This document shows, piece after piece, positions 12,517 through 23,382 of a stretch of 64,000 bases of DNA. The position numbers were made by a program, and so were the translations under genes. How positions within the stretch are numbered: position 1 is the stretch's first letter; every line of letters begins with the position of its first letter. The notes beneath the pieces were generated by a model. It made no database searches. It worked only from the letters and a program-made list of their open reading frames with translations, and was not told the DNA's origin. This DNA is from Helopsaltes ochotensis (Eukaryota; Chordata; Aves; Passeriformes; Locustellidae). The DNA lies in the NCBI GenBank assembly GCA_013400155.1, contig VXBM01001551.1, positions 29,040 to 93,039 of the forward strand. Reading direction: 5' to 3'.

Positions 12517-12943
12517 GGAAGTCTGAGGGAGCTGGGGAAGGGGCTGGAGCCCCAGGAGCGGCTGAGGGAGCTGGGAAAGGGGCTCAGCCTGGAGAAAAGG
12601 AGGCTCAGGGGGACCTTGTGGCTCTGCACAGCTCCCTGCCAGGAGGGGACAGCCAGGGGGGGTCGGGCTCTGCTCCAGGGAACAGGGACAGGACAAGGGG
12701 AAAGGGCCTCAAGCTGTGCCAGGGGAGGCTCAGGTTGGGCAGCAGCAGGAATTTCTGCATGGAAAGGGTGCTCAGGCCTTGGCAGGGGCTGCCCAGGGAG
12801 GTTTGCAGTGCCCATGGCTGGAGGTGTCCCAGGAAGGGCTGGAGGTGGCACTCAGAGCTCTGGGCTGGGGACAAGGTGGGCATCGGGCACAGCTGGGACT
12901 CCATGATCCTGAAGGTCTTTTCCAGCTTCAGTGATTCCATCAT
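12517..12943 (+). mobile_element. CR1 LINE 3' fragment (type B)
   Basis: Sense-orientation CR1 of a second type. It starts at about ctgagggagctggggaaggg, passes caggacaaggggaaagggcc and gcagcaggaatttctgcatg, and ends gaaggtcttttccagcttca plus gtgattccatcatgg. It is homologous to 35798-36178 on the other strand and to the segment inserted at 3081-3297. Confidence 0.9.
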
Positions 12944-13327
12944 GGGAACTCTTATTATTATTGGAATTATTATTTTTCCATCAATTTGATTATTACTGCA
13001 CCATTACCACAAGCAAATGGATTTTAAGGTCACCAGGTCAATACCATGGAGGAGACGTCAGCTGTTTTGTCCCAGAGCATTTGCAGCTAAAAAGGCCAGG
13101 GAGTCTGAGGAGAACCACACAAGCCCCAAAAACACACTGGGATTTTCAGCTCCTCTCCAGAATCCTGCTTTCTTTAGGAAACATAACTGACGTGTAGCAT
13201 TAATCAGGATTTTAACCTGACATATCAGAGCACTAACACAGAGCAGTGGCAGAGGAAGACTCAAGCTGCCCTACACAGCCTTCTCCTTGCCTGAAACATC
13301 TCCCCACAACACCTGGGCCATGCCAAN

Positions 13328-13374
<47 letters not shown>

Positions 13375-13688
13375 ACCTTCAAAGGGCATCTCTGAAATGG
13401 AGACAAGGCACCAAACGCCCGCTATCAAAGGGTGAGGCAATCAAAGCACGGCGAGAGTACCAGCACTGAGGGGGGAATGCTGAACGCTGCATAATGAAGA
13501 GATTTCCTTTTACCAACACGGGAACTGCCTGCAAAACACCCACAACTGCAAGGCTGCTGCTTGTTCCCTCAGTTCCACCCCTGGCAGCAGAGCAGGGCGA
13601 TGTCCTCGTGGGCAAAGTCACCTCTGTGCCCTGTAAAACCTTCCAGGGACCTTCACATCCACGGAGCACCTCAGCACGGAGCCCAGAG
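12944..13688. other. Unique intronic sequence with a poly(A) tract
   Basis: No gene recognised. Contains the poly(A) run and ambiguous base at 13327-13372. Confidence 0.6.
13327..13372 (+). repeat. Poly(A) tract of 45 bases preceded by an N
   Basis: One ambiguous base at 13327, then 45 A. The N suggests the homopolymer was hard to assemble and its true length is uncertain. No retrogene body is visible in the sequence to its left. Confidence 0.95.
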
Positions 13689-13985
13689 GGACTGGAGACA
13701 AGGGATGGAGGGACAGGACACAGGGAATGGCTTCCCAGTGCCAGAGGGCAGGGCTGGATGGGAGATTGGGCAGGAATTGTTCCCTGGCAGGGTGGGCAGG
13801 CCCTGGCACAGGGTGCCCAGAGCAGCTGGGGCTGCCCCTGGATCCCTGGCAGTGCCCAAGGCCAGGCTGGACTTTGGGGCTTGGAGCAGCCTGGGACAGT
13901 GGGAGGTGTCCCTGACCATGGCAGGGGTGGAATGGGATGAGCTTTAAGATCCTTTCCAACCCAACCCAGTCTGGAATTCTCTGAT
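13689..13985 (+). mobile_element. CR1 LINE 3' fragment (type A)
   Basis: Runs from ggactggagacaagggatgg to aacccagtctggaattctct. It shares the rare variant gagcagctggggctgcccct (most copies have ctgtggctgc) with the element at 56041-56385. The two are probably sister copies or have exchanged sequence. Confidence 0.92.
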
Positions 13986-15467
13986 TTCTCCTGATTTTGT
14001 CTCTTCTCCTCCAGGGATGTTCACACACAAGGGGAAGATGCTTTCCATTGATCCAGCCCAATCCCAGGGCTGCTCTGCCTTGTCCTGAACCTTGCCATAG
14101 CTAACAAGGCCTGGAAAACAAGGAAACCTTCACTGACCTTACACTTGTGGGGAATTGAAAAGAATAATTTTAGTATTGGTGTTCACACACATTTTTCCTC
14201 ACAATAACCCCAGAGTACTATGAAAGACGGGGCGTGGATAACAGTTAAAATTATTCATCAATGAAACCTGCAGCGGGTTTAACATTGGGAAAAAAATCCT
14301 CCTGTTCCATGTGGGCTGCAGAGACCAGGAGCCCATTGCTGCCTGAGGAGCAGAGGCAGCAGGATGCTCATGATCCAGAGGGATCAGCCAGTGGAGATGG
14401 TGCTGCTACACCCTGGCTGAAAGCAACAAGAATTGAGTCTCTTTCCCTGAACAGCACACCATATTTGAGCTTATTTTAGGGAAATTATACATTGATTCCC
14501 TTAATGGAAGTTCATTGGAAGCGATGGACTTGAGATACAGGGAAGCACAACTCCTCCAATACAATCAATCAAACTTTTAAATTAATCCCATGTCTCTCAG
14601 AAAGAAACATTGAGTTACGACAGGCAGAATAATCCTTACAAACTCTGCTTTTATGGACAGCAGGAAAGGCAGTTTGGGTTAATTTCATCTCATCCAGGAG
14701 CTTCTAAAAGTGACTTTAGAGAGCAGGATGCAGTGGTTGCTTTGGTTCTGAAACACAAATTGATCAGTTCTGAGTCCGTCTTGCTGCCAAGTGGCTTTTT
14801 GTTCCCAAATTACTACCAGGAAATAGTCTAGAATGAAAAATCGTCTATAATGTGGAGCAAATCCAGCCCCTGTGCTGTCTGTTGCATTTTAATCTGGGAA
14901 AAGACCATGTGCCACTGAGCCCATAAACTAATATTTATGGCAAATATTGCATTGCACCCCCTTGTTTATCAAACTCTGCCTAAAGCAAAGCTTTACTGTC
15001 GACAGCCAAGTGCAGTCACCTCATTTCTCACAGCTGCTCTGGCCATATTTCAAACATCAGCAACATTTTCAGCGACATCGATAAAAAGGGATGAAATGGG
15101 AGCTCTTATGAACTAATTATCTGACATCTGCTGTTAATATTAACTAATTCTTCAAGGGCTGCACAGAGAAAGTCATCATCTCCTTGTAACCGTGTTTAAG
15201 TGATGGGATCTCAGCTCTGCAATTAAACCAACGTGAAAAACATCAACAAAATTACTTCCACAAGTATTCCAGAACAATGGAAGCACTGGGCTGGAGATCA
15301 CACCCTCCTTCTGTATCAGACACAACAATCAGGGCTTCGTTGTTCATTGTTCCTTTACCTGCTTGGCCATACAGGTCTATAGAGTTTTTCAGTATGGATT
15401 TAGCACTGAAAGTTTTTCCCATAAATAAATACCCAGTCTTAAGGGTGCTCGTGATGCCAGAACCTCC
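13986..15467. other. Unique AT-rich intronic sequence, possible conserved non-coding stretch
   Basis: No gene or known repeat recognised. Between about 14880 and 15250 the sequence is rich in words such as taatatttatggcaaatatt and ttaatattaactaattctt with few simple repeats. That is the look of deeply conserved intronic DNA, but conservation cannot be tested here. Confidence 0.45.
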
Positions 15468-15694
15468 AGGTGCTCACCTGGAGCAGAGAAGCATCCAGGG
15501 AGAGCTCAGAGCCCCTTCCAGTGGGGGCTCCAGGAGAGCTGGAAAGGACTGGGGACAAGGGATGGAGTGACAGGACACAGGGAATGGCTTCCCAGTGCCA
15601 GAGGGCAGGGCTGGATGGGAGATTGGGCAGGAATTGTTCCCTGGCAGGGTGGGCAAGCCCTGGCACAGGGTGCCCAGAGCAGCTGTGGCTGCCC
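15468..15694 (+). mobile_element. CR1 LINE (type A) lacking its 3' end
   Basis: Begins at the upstream block ggtgctcacctggagcagag, continues through caggacacagggaatggctt, and stops abruptly at gagcagctgtggctgcccc. The roughly 150 bp that normally follow up to the 3' end are absent. CR1 copies are usually truncated at the 5' side, so a missing 3' end implies a later rearrangement. Confidence 0.88.
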
Positions 15695-15757
15695 CACCTC
15701 TTCCTTCAAAACCTCCTTTAAGGCTTTAGACAAGGGGATAGAAAGCTGGGAAAACTT

Positions 15758-15930
15758 GTGAATCCTGGAATCCCAGGATGGTTCGGATGGGAAGGGACCT
15801 TAAAGCCCATCCAGTGCCACCCCCGGCCATGGGACAGGCAGGGACACCTTCCACTGCCCCAGGCTGCTCCAAGCCCTGTCCAACCTGGCCTTAGGCACTG
15901 CCAGGGATCCAGAAGCTTCTCTGGGCTAAC
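15758..15930 (-). mobile_element. CR1 LINE 3' end in opposite orientation
   Basis: Starts at gaatcctggaatcccaggat, runs through gccatgggacaggcagggac and ggccttaggcactgccaggg, and ends at ggatccagaagcttctctgg. Its inner breakpoint is near the point where the plus-strand element at 15468-15694 stops. The text differs from type A (ctccaagccctgtccaacct), so it may be an independent insertion. Confidence 0.87.
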
Positions 15931-18900
15931 TTATTCCAACACACCGGGGGATGTTTCAGGTACACAATGGCCCTAGGAGGTGAATGAATTTTTCACTGTT
16001 TTCCCTATTTCTCTTGGAGTAATCTGTCCCTCAGTTGAGATTTTAGCTAGGAGCACCCATCCCTGTGCCTGTGACTCCTGAGCCACAGAGGCTCCAACCT
16101 GAAGATATTCCTGAAGAAAAAGAAGGGGGGAAAAACTCTTGCTACACCTTATCCATTGTCCTCAACATCATTTTCTCATTATCATCCCCCCAGAGGAATA
16201 ATCCGTTCCCATTTTGTCACATTACTTGCAAAACCTGTAAAGGTCACAGCAAAATACAGGCAGTGGAAGGGTGAGTTTAAATGACTTCCTCCCAGGACAT
16301 ATCCATCTGTATTCCATTTATCTCCTACCAGGCTGGGCCATCCCAGGTTTTTTATCTCCATGTAATACCAGAGAGATTTTAATCAAACAGTTGAGTACCT
16401 AAAGCCAACTTCCTTCCAATTTGTGTTTTAAGGAGAGCTGAAGAAGCTTTACCCTGTGACTGTTGGAGGAGAACATCTGAAGGCAACCTCCTTCTGCAAG
16501 GCTCCGCAGCTTTAACTGGCAACTCACTGCTGCCTTCCTCTTCCTCCCAAATTAGCCACCTTACCAAGCTCCTCCTAAAGCTCTGTCATTCCTGGGGCTG
16601 CGGCGAGCAGCGCACAGGACTCCATTAAAACAAAAAACAGCCGTGGAAAACTCAAACTCATCCAGGCTTGGCAAGGAAGGGCTCAGCTCCCGCCTTAATC
16701 CCCCTGCGCCGCGCCGGGTTTTGTACAATTAGTGCAGCTGGCAGGCACAGCGGCTTGAGGGACTCTTGTGCTGCCTTTTGAGGGCCAGCAAAAGGATTTA
16801 CATAATTTACAGTTTAATAACTTACAGCTTCTGCTTGCCTTTTTTTTTTTTTTTTTTTCCCCTAATAGTTCTCCTGAAAACGCAGGGCTGGTGTGGAGTG
16901 TAACTCCCCTGAAATCATCAGCCTCGCATGGAGATGTTCCTAGGGGATCATTTTATTTGAATTTTGCCCCCAAGAGAATCCAGTTCAGGTGTTAAGATCA
17001 CTTCTAAAATAAGCAGAACATCCTTAGAGGATGGAGAACCCGATCCTTCCACAAAATCCGCCCTAAACCACTTGCAAAAATCTGCTCCACACATTATTCT
17101 TCAAGAGGAATGAGCACTTCTGCACAATATTAACAGCAGATTAATTTCACTTCCTCCCACATCTTTGCTGTTATCAAAATGAAGGATCACTATGTTTTAA
17201 ACACCTCCTCAATTCAGCTGGGGGGATTTGTGTCCTTTTTGCCTTTTTTTGCTGACCTCTCATAGCTCTTTTTTCCAAACATATCTCTAAAAACAGAGGA
17301 TCAGAGACATCATTTTAGGTGTAGCCGTAACAAGCGGTGTTTTCCTCATTCTGAACTTCATTATTTGTTGGAGCTAGGGAGGAAAGTCTGTGGTTCTGCT
17401 TTGAATTGCAAGCAGCATCCAGGTTTGCATGCAGGCCCTTGAGAACTCTGGATAATCAATACCGAGAGCGAGAGAAATTAGCTGCTGATTTGAATTTCAC
17501 TGAGAGTGCAATGGAAGGAGATCCGTGAACACCAAGGAGTCAGAGAGCCTCGACAATTCCATACTTGGAGCAGACTGACCAATTTCTACCAGAGGAAGAA
17601 AAAGCAAGCAAAAAAAACCCCCAATCCCCCCACTAATATCTGGAAATGTAAAGATAACACTGCAGAACAAACAAACATCAGATTTACAGTCAAAAACTGT
17701 AAATTTGTCTTAAAAGAAGGTCACACGTCAGGAGATGTATCCTTGCCTTCCCCAGTACTCCTCAACACCCAAGGATTCGTGTTTTTCCCAGGCCCTGCTT
17801 GAACACAAACTCCACCCTGCTTTTATTTAAGACTGCAATAATGGGGAAAAAAATATGTTAATAGTGCTCCTGGGGCAGGCTTTTCAAAGCCCTGGATTGC
17901 CTTATTAAAGAGGTCGTTATGAGACAGGAGTCAGATCGGAATCATTAAATTTTAACATCTCCTAAATTCTATTGCAAAGACAAAGCCCTTCCCCCGGTGA
18001 TTTATAGCTGAAGTTCGCTCCCGCAGAGTGAGCACGAGCTGGAGAGCCCGTGTGGACTCACAGTGAGTAATGACACTAAAATCTTTATTATTTACAAACC
18101 AAAGCCAGGGTACACACAAAAGCCAGTTCCAGCAGGAGATGTCAACTCGGCTGACACGTCGTTATGGCCCAGCCGCAACGCTGAGCTCCACACCCCGATA
18201 AATCCATCCCTCACTCAGCCCCTGCTGCACCTCCGTCCTCAGAAAGCAGCACTTAACGTCCTCGTAATGAAGTACAGGCAGGCAGAGCAAAACACACTCC
18301 TGACACTCCGGAGATGATGGAAAGCTCTCTCCTGAAAATTGGGAAGCCCTGAGTGTTTCTACAAATGGGAGCTGGATGATGTTCCCTGACACTTCTTCAC
18401 CGGTGTTGACTGAGTGCCTGCTCTCAACTACCGTCACCAAATCCATTTCTTCTGGAATAAACCTTGGAATGATCCAGGTTATCCCCAGGCTTAATGGAGT
18501 ATTTACCACCACTCACCTTTCTAGGGGTTTACCGCATTGATTGCTCGTTTCCCAATGGAACAAGCAGGTGTCTGAAGCTGTGTAGGAGCAGCTGAGTCAA
18601 CGCCGTGCCCTGAGGGGATGGGAGCACCTCCACAGCCTCAGCTCAGTGGGGCAAGCAGCTCCCCAAGCTCATTACAACCCCAACTGCACTGATTTGTGCA
18701 TTAACAAGAGAGAAAGATCCCTCAAAGTCCCTTGCTGGCCCTGGGAAAGGGATGAAAACTCTAATTCCACAACGCCGCTGGGAAAGGACCAGAGGAACAA
18801 GGAACAGAGACGCCTCTCCCTTGAGGCAAGGGCTCTGAGCAGTGACCTTACTCCTGCCCCTGGTTTAACCAGGACAGAGGGATTTGGGACAGCTGAACAC

Positions 18901-20150
18901 CACATACCACTCTGCAGGGCTGCTCGGGAGAGGAGCCTGAGGGTGCGGAAAAGGCAGGAAAGGAAAACCTGCTGTGGGTAATTCCCTGTGGGAGCGCCTG
19001 GCAGGACCAGGGCAGAACGGCCGCAGGAACAGCGTGGTTATGTGGGATTCCACTCGTGGCAGTGGAGGATCAGGTGCCTTTTAGCTCTGCCTTCCTAAGG
19101 GGAAAGCAAAACCACAGCCATCCTCTCACTGCCTTTTCTAGGATTTGACCTTCCCCAGCTGTATTTATCACACGAGCCTGCTGCTTCTCTGGATTTTTCA
19201 CCGTCACCTGAGGTGCCCAGCACTCGTGAAAAGGCACGGGTGAGAACAGAGAACATCCGTCACATCCTTCAGCCCTACAGAGAACAGCACATCCTGCAGA
19301 AAATAATTCACTTGGCTGTTCCTGCTTTCTCATTCCTGCCCAGTTGTTCTTTTCCTTTCTTTTTGAAGCTCAATATTTGGAAAAGGCTTTCTGCTGAGGA
19401 GGGACAAGATTATCACTGGCTCATATTATTCAAGTTTGTACCTCTTGTTTAGATTACTCTGTACCCTTCTGACTCCTTCCCCACAGCACCTTAAAACCAC
19501 ACAACTATTTATTACCTCCCTCTGCTTCAGACACCACCATAAACTCTCGTCCTCAAGATCAAGAACTGTGATATCTATATCCCAGATCTCAACTCTGCAT
19601 CTGAATTTAAACAGAAACCTCTAAGTCGTACCTAGCAGTGTGATTTACTTCCTCTGCTTAATTGGGCAAGTCAAGCCTTTGCCCAGAACATTCATTAAAA
19701 AAAAAAAACCAAATAAAACAACCAGATAAGAGGAGAAGTTTAGAGCAGGGGGTCAAGTGCCATCCACATTAATTTTTTTTCCTGATTTATTTGAGTCAGT
19801 TTAAAGGGAAAACAATGACTTGTCCTGAACGAAACCCAAGCTTGGCTTACTCCGTTTCCCTTGAAGGCTTACACAGGTCAGAAAGACTCTTCTAAGCAAT
19901 AAGAAAATAATTATCATGAGATCCAGCAGGAATTGTAAGGAAAACTGTGGTCTAAGCTTCAGGCTCCTCTGCATGGGGCAGGACCAGCCTGAGGGACTGA
20001 ATGAAGCATTTCCTCTGCATCCTCTTCACACAGAGTGGCTGAATTCCATACCCAAATCCACGCCCTAAAGAGCTGAATTCACTGAGAAAGTGAAACATCT
20101 AAGAGAAGCTGCGACTTCCAAGCGGAGAGATGAAAAAAACATCTAAAATG
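15931..20150. other. Unique intronic sequence, about 4.2 kb
   Basis: Downstream intron close to the PRKG1 exon. It holds a poly(T) run at 16840-16858. A locally CpG-rich patch lies at about 16590-16760 (words such as ctgcggcgagcagcgcac and gcgccgcgccgggtt) in otherwise AT-rich sequence. No coding family recognised. Confidence 0.55.
16840..16858. repeat. Poly(T) run, 19 bases
   Basis: Uninterrupted T run. In the PRKG1 transcript (minus strand) this is poly(A). No adjoining element was identified. Confidence 0.95.
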
Positions 20151-20157
20151 CTCTTAC
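20151..20157 (-). other. PRKG1: 5' splice site (donor) of the PRKG1 exon
   Basis: The minus strand reads gtcaaaa then gtaagag, with the donor GT at 20157-20156. The match to the U1 consensus GTAAG is perfect. Cutting here leaves one base (A) of a split codon, which fits the Thr that follows Val-Lys in PKG I. The intron phase is therefore 1, as on the other side of the exon. Confidence 0.92.
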
Positions 20158-20271
20158 TTTTGACAGTAGCTGTCCGGGTGCAGTTGTAGAGGATGGCTAA
20201 CTCCCCAAAAACTTTGCCAGGTCCCATGGTGCAGAGCTTCACTCCCTCCTTTGTCACTTCAACCTTCCCAT
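20158..20271 (-). CDS. PRKG1: PRKG1 exon: end of first cGMP-binding domain of cGMP-dependent protein kinase I
   Basis: The minus strand encodes 37 complete codons plus a split codon at each end. The peptide starts (D)GKVEVTKEGVKLC and ends FGELAILYNCTRTATVK(T), which I recognise as PKG I. PKG I is a cytosolic serine/threonine kinase activated by cGMP downstream of nitric oxide and natriuretic peptides. This exon carries the C-terminal strands of the first cyclic-nucleotide-binding domain. The phosphate-binding cassette FGELAILYNCTRTA lies at exon residues 21-34: Gly-Glu contacts the ribose, Arg the cyclic phosphate, and the Thr after it favours cGMP over cAMP (family knowledge). By recalled numbering it spans about residues 160-197 of the I-beta isoform. 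The exon starts after a pyrimidine-rich cacag acceptor and ends at a gtaagag donor. Both flanking introns are phase 1, so the exon is symmetric and skipping it would keep frame. No stop or frameshift is seen. PRKG2 is less likely because the match to PKG I is residue for residue as I recall it. Confidence 0.96.
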
Positions 20272-20310
20272 CTGTGAGAAAAAGAAGAGAAAAAGGCCAT
20301 TTAAAAAGGA
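20272..20310 (-). other. PRKG1: 3' splice site and polypyrimidine tract of the PRKG1 exon
   Basis: On the minus strand a pyrimidine-rich run of about 20 bases ends in ttctcacag immediately before the first exon base at 20271. The AG is at 20273-20272. The tract is interrupted only by a short purine-containing patch about 25 bases upstream. This is a strong consensus acceptor. It fixes the exon start by leaving a split Asp codon, (G)AT, which restores the PKG I reading frame. Confidence 0.92.
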
Positions 20311-20383
20311 CAATTAAATCATTTCAGACATTTTAAAAGTAAGATTAATTTTTTTTGATTTAACTTTAAACTGTATTTAATAC

Positions 20384-20503
20384 AGGCCAGGTTGGATGGG
20401 GCTTGGAGCAGCCCAGGACAGTGGAAGGTGTCCCTGCCCATGGCAGGGGGTGGAAGAGGATGAGCTTTAAGATCCCTTCCAACCCAAATCATCCTGGGAT
20501 TCC
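20384..20503 (+). mobile_element. CR1 LINE 3' end just upstream of the PRKG1 exon, antisense to the gene
   Basis: Sense-orientation CR1 3' end from aggccaggttggatggggct to aaatcatcctgggattcc. It begins 112 bp beyond the first exon base, on the acceptor side. In the PRKG1 pre-mRNA it is read antisense and sits upstream of the polypyrimidine tract, near where a branch point could lie. Confidence 0.92.
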
Positions 20504-22749
20504 ACACTGTGACCAAAAAAAATCCAGAACCCTACAACTTCAAAAGGAAATCAATGTATTCTGAAGGACAGAACATACACTCTGCAAAAGATTAAAGCCA
20601 ACTGTTGCATGCAGAAACTTTCAACGCTCGAGTGGTTTTTTTAGGGGAGCTTCTGTACAGTCAGGACTACTTACAGTACACTAAACTCAGTGTGAACTTG
20701 TTTCACCTCTTACACTTTCCGGTGAAATTTCCCCCAATTTTCTGTGCTCAGAAAGGAAGAGATTTAGGTCTTTAACACCACACATGAAAAGGGCGGTGTA
20801 ATTTTGCTCATCTTCCCTGAGACACTAATCCCCGAGAACACTCATCCATGAATAACAGAACCATCATCAAAAAGAAAATTACTCTGACCTGTGGCTATTA
20901 TTTCATTCCCATCTCTAGACCCCTTGCCTTTCTGAATATCTCATTTTACGAGGGGAAATCTGCTTTATCAGCTTACCTGCACCATGCTGGGAAGGGATGT
21001 GTGAGGAGGGGTTAAAATCCCAGATTGGATGGAAAGAAAGGAGCTCAGGACCAACCTGGGAGGTTGGAAATGGCCAATCTTTTAAATACTAGATGGCTTG
21101 AAAAGCAAGATTTGAAAAACAAGAGCCAGGAGAAGGGAAGGAAGAGGGGACAGATGTGAGGAGGCCACAGGGTTATTCCTGCCAAAAAAAAAATAAAGGG
21201 TGGGGGGGAAAAGAGAAAAGGTTTTGAATCGTAGAGGCCACTAAAAAGCCTCCCCTGGCATCCCAAACTGGGAAACAGCTTCAGGGATCATGGAACACAA
21301 TCAGAGAACTGAAACACAGACTCATTTAGGTTGAAAAAGATGATTATTCGTCAAGCTGAAAGTGGCTGTTCGGTAAATATTATGATCTAAAGGTTATCTG
21401 GGCTGTGGGAGTGTAAAACGATAAAATGGCAGCAGTGTTTTCTGGAATACAGAAGCAGAGTTGGGGGGGATTCAAATATCTTCATTACAAGTTAATTTTT
21501 ATAAATGTTTGGTTCATTTCATCATATAAAGTGTCCATCTAACAAGAAGCACAATAAAAGGTGTTTATCTCAAGAATGAGCAATATCAACCTTTAGTGGG
21601 GCCTCACACACTTCAGAGATTGCTAAATAATTTTGAAGAATGAGATTTTTTGTTTAACAGAATTGAGTTTCAGCAGCTTTTTCCGCAAAAAGCTCTGCTG
21701 GATAAAGCTCTACAACAAAAACCTGCCAAGGGAATGACTTTACCTGATTTATGGCTCCTGGGTTCCAAAGAAAGATGGACAATTCTGAGCAGTAATGCAC
21801 AGATGAGATCTCATTATTCCCAAGAGTTGGGGAGCACAAGGAACATATTGCTGATGAAATTAAAATACCTGTTTTAAAAGTATGGAGAAGATTTCCCAGC
21901 ACGATGTGGCAGGTATTGGCAAGACGAGATAAAACAATTTTCTGTGGTTTGGTAATGAATGAGCTCTTTAATTACAATTTCTTGTCCTGGAGAAAGCCTC
22001 TCGTTCTCCTGCTGTGTAACTAAGCAATCTGGAACATTAAACACCTCACTGTAAAGATGCCCAGACCGTAAGTAAAATTCACCTGTCATGGAATTAAAAG
22101 GTCAAAGGGCTGCTGTAGGATTTTTCCCGTTTTCCTTTCCTACCAGGCAGCCTATACAGCGCAGTTTTCCATGGAGCAAACAACGCTTTCTGCTGCGTCA
22201 ACCAGATAAAGGAACCAAATGAAATACAACACAACGCTGATCAATTAATGGAGATACATCTGCAGCTTGCCTTGGCATCTCCACCAGACAAACACTAAAT
22301 AATGCACAAGACGCTTCTCTCCAGGCAGGAGGATCAGGAAATGCTGCCTTTCAGTCTAAATATTGAGCGTTATTGAATTCAACATTGGATTTAATTTACA
22401 GCTTGAGCTGATTGGGGGGGAGCTGTAGTTGGCATGCAAACAATGCACTTTTCTGTCAGCTGTACGAAGCTATCCCATAACGATGGGCAAGGCAGATGAT
22501 TTTCCAAATAGAGCATAAAATAAAAATCTCACTGTCTTCAATTCCCAAGTTCCAAGAGCTCCAGCCATTCCCCTTCCAGGATGAACATGAGAAGGTGACC
22601 AGAGTTAAGGGTCAATAAAAGATATTGATGCCTCCACAAGCCCCAGCCTGCTCCCAACAGAAATACCTCCAAAAACCCCTTTAACCCAGCAGAACTCAAA
22701 ATATTTTGGGTTCTGCAGACACCCAAGTCTCAGTTCTTTGGCTCTTCAT
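20504..22749. other. Unique AT-rich intronic sequence
   Basis: No gene or known repeat recognised. The part from about 22180 to 22530 has an octamer-like word ggcatgcaaacaatgcac and several TAAT words and may be conserved non-coding DNA. Confidence 0.5.
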
Positions 22750-22815
22750 CCTTGGACACTTCCCAGGGATGGGGCAGCCACAGATGCTCTGGGCAAACTG
22801 CTAGAGCCTCATTTC
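22750..22815 (-). mobile_element. Short CR1 remnant
   Basis: Contains ccttggacacttcccaggga followed by ggggcagccacagatgctct and gggcaaactg, the central CR1 blocks in reverse orientation. No 3' terminus is visible. Confidence 0.75.
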
Positions 22816-22984
22816 ACCTTGTCGCGTTGCAAGATTTCTGGGAGGTTCACTGAAACTTTATGAAATTAAGCTTTTCTTATAAAAAACTAGTCTTAGGAGT
22901 TGGACTTCAACGATCCTTGGGGATATGCCATGAAATCCAAGAGGGAACAGCTTCCCTTGCTGCCCCAGCACAATCCTGAGCCTC

Positions 22985-23240
22985 TGCTTTCCCAAATTAA
23001 ACTCCGCACGCTAATTACATTGTAGTCGCAAATTTAATTGCGGAGCAATTAAAGTTTTAATTGCTAAGTGGCTGCTTGACTTCAGAGCCGGTCCGATGAA
23101 GTTGTGCTAACACCGGCCTTTGTTTGGGAACACAAACCGGTAATAGTCCGCATTATTCATGGAATTATTCACGGGGCTGTGGTAATCTTCCCCTCCTCGG
23201 TGCTTGCGGAGGGTTACACTTCAGCATGAGGCATATTCAC
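22985..23240. promoter_or_regulatory. Candidate intronic enhancer: homeodomain-like palindrome cluster
   Basis: The 9-mer tttaattgc occurs at 23033-23041 and 23056-23064, and its exact reverse complement gcaattaaa lies at 23045-23053. Three copies thus fall within 32 bp. The last two form a perfect inverted repeat with a 2-bp spacer. Nearby, 23112-23141 forms an imperfect hairpin (accgg...tttgt paired with acaaa...ccggt). CAATTA/TAATTG cores are typical homeodomain sites (general knowledge). Enhancer function is inference; no transcript or protein is suggested. Confidence 0.35.
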
Positions 23241-23382
23241 AATATTAAAACTAAAGCCAGGATTAGGGGGATTTTTTTGTCACAGCCGTTTCTTAAAACA
23301 GGCTGTTTTAAGATGCTGGCGCATCTCCATCCCAGTTTCAGGAATCATGGAAATAGTTCCTGGGAAATCATCTGTACATGGA

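Larger units (their letters stand above)
1..20157 (-). other. PRKG1: PRKG1 intron 3' of the exon (runs past the window's left edge)
   Basis: This stretch is assigned as intron because it follows the donor at 20157 in the gene's direction. I looked for the next PKG I coding segment, which continues with TLVNVKLW, and did not see it on the minus strand. That agrees with the very long introns known for PRKG1 in vertebrates. The stretch contains CR1 LINE fragments, poly(A) and poly(T) runs and otherwise unique AT-rich sequence. Open frames inside it show no recognisable protein family. Confidence 0.85.

Noticed and set aside
15468..15930. Twin-priming (5' inversion) product of a single CR1
   Set aside because: Twin priming puts the inverted 5' part upstream of the 3' part. 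Here the opposite order is seen, so it was kept only as a possible in-place inversion or two insertions.
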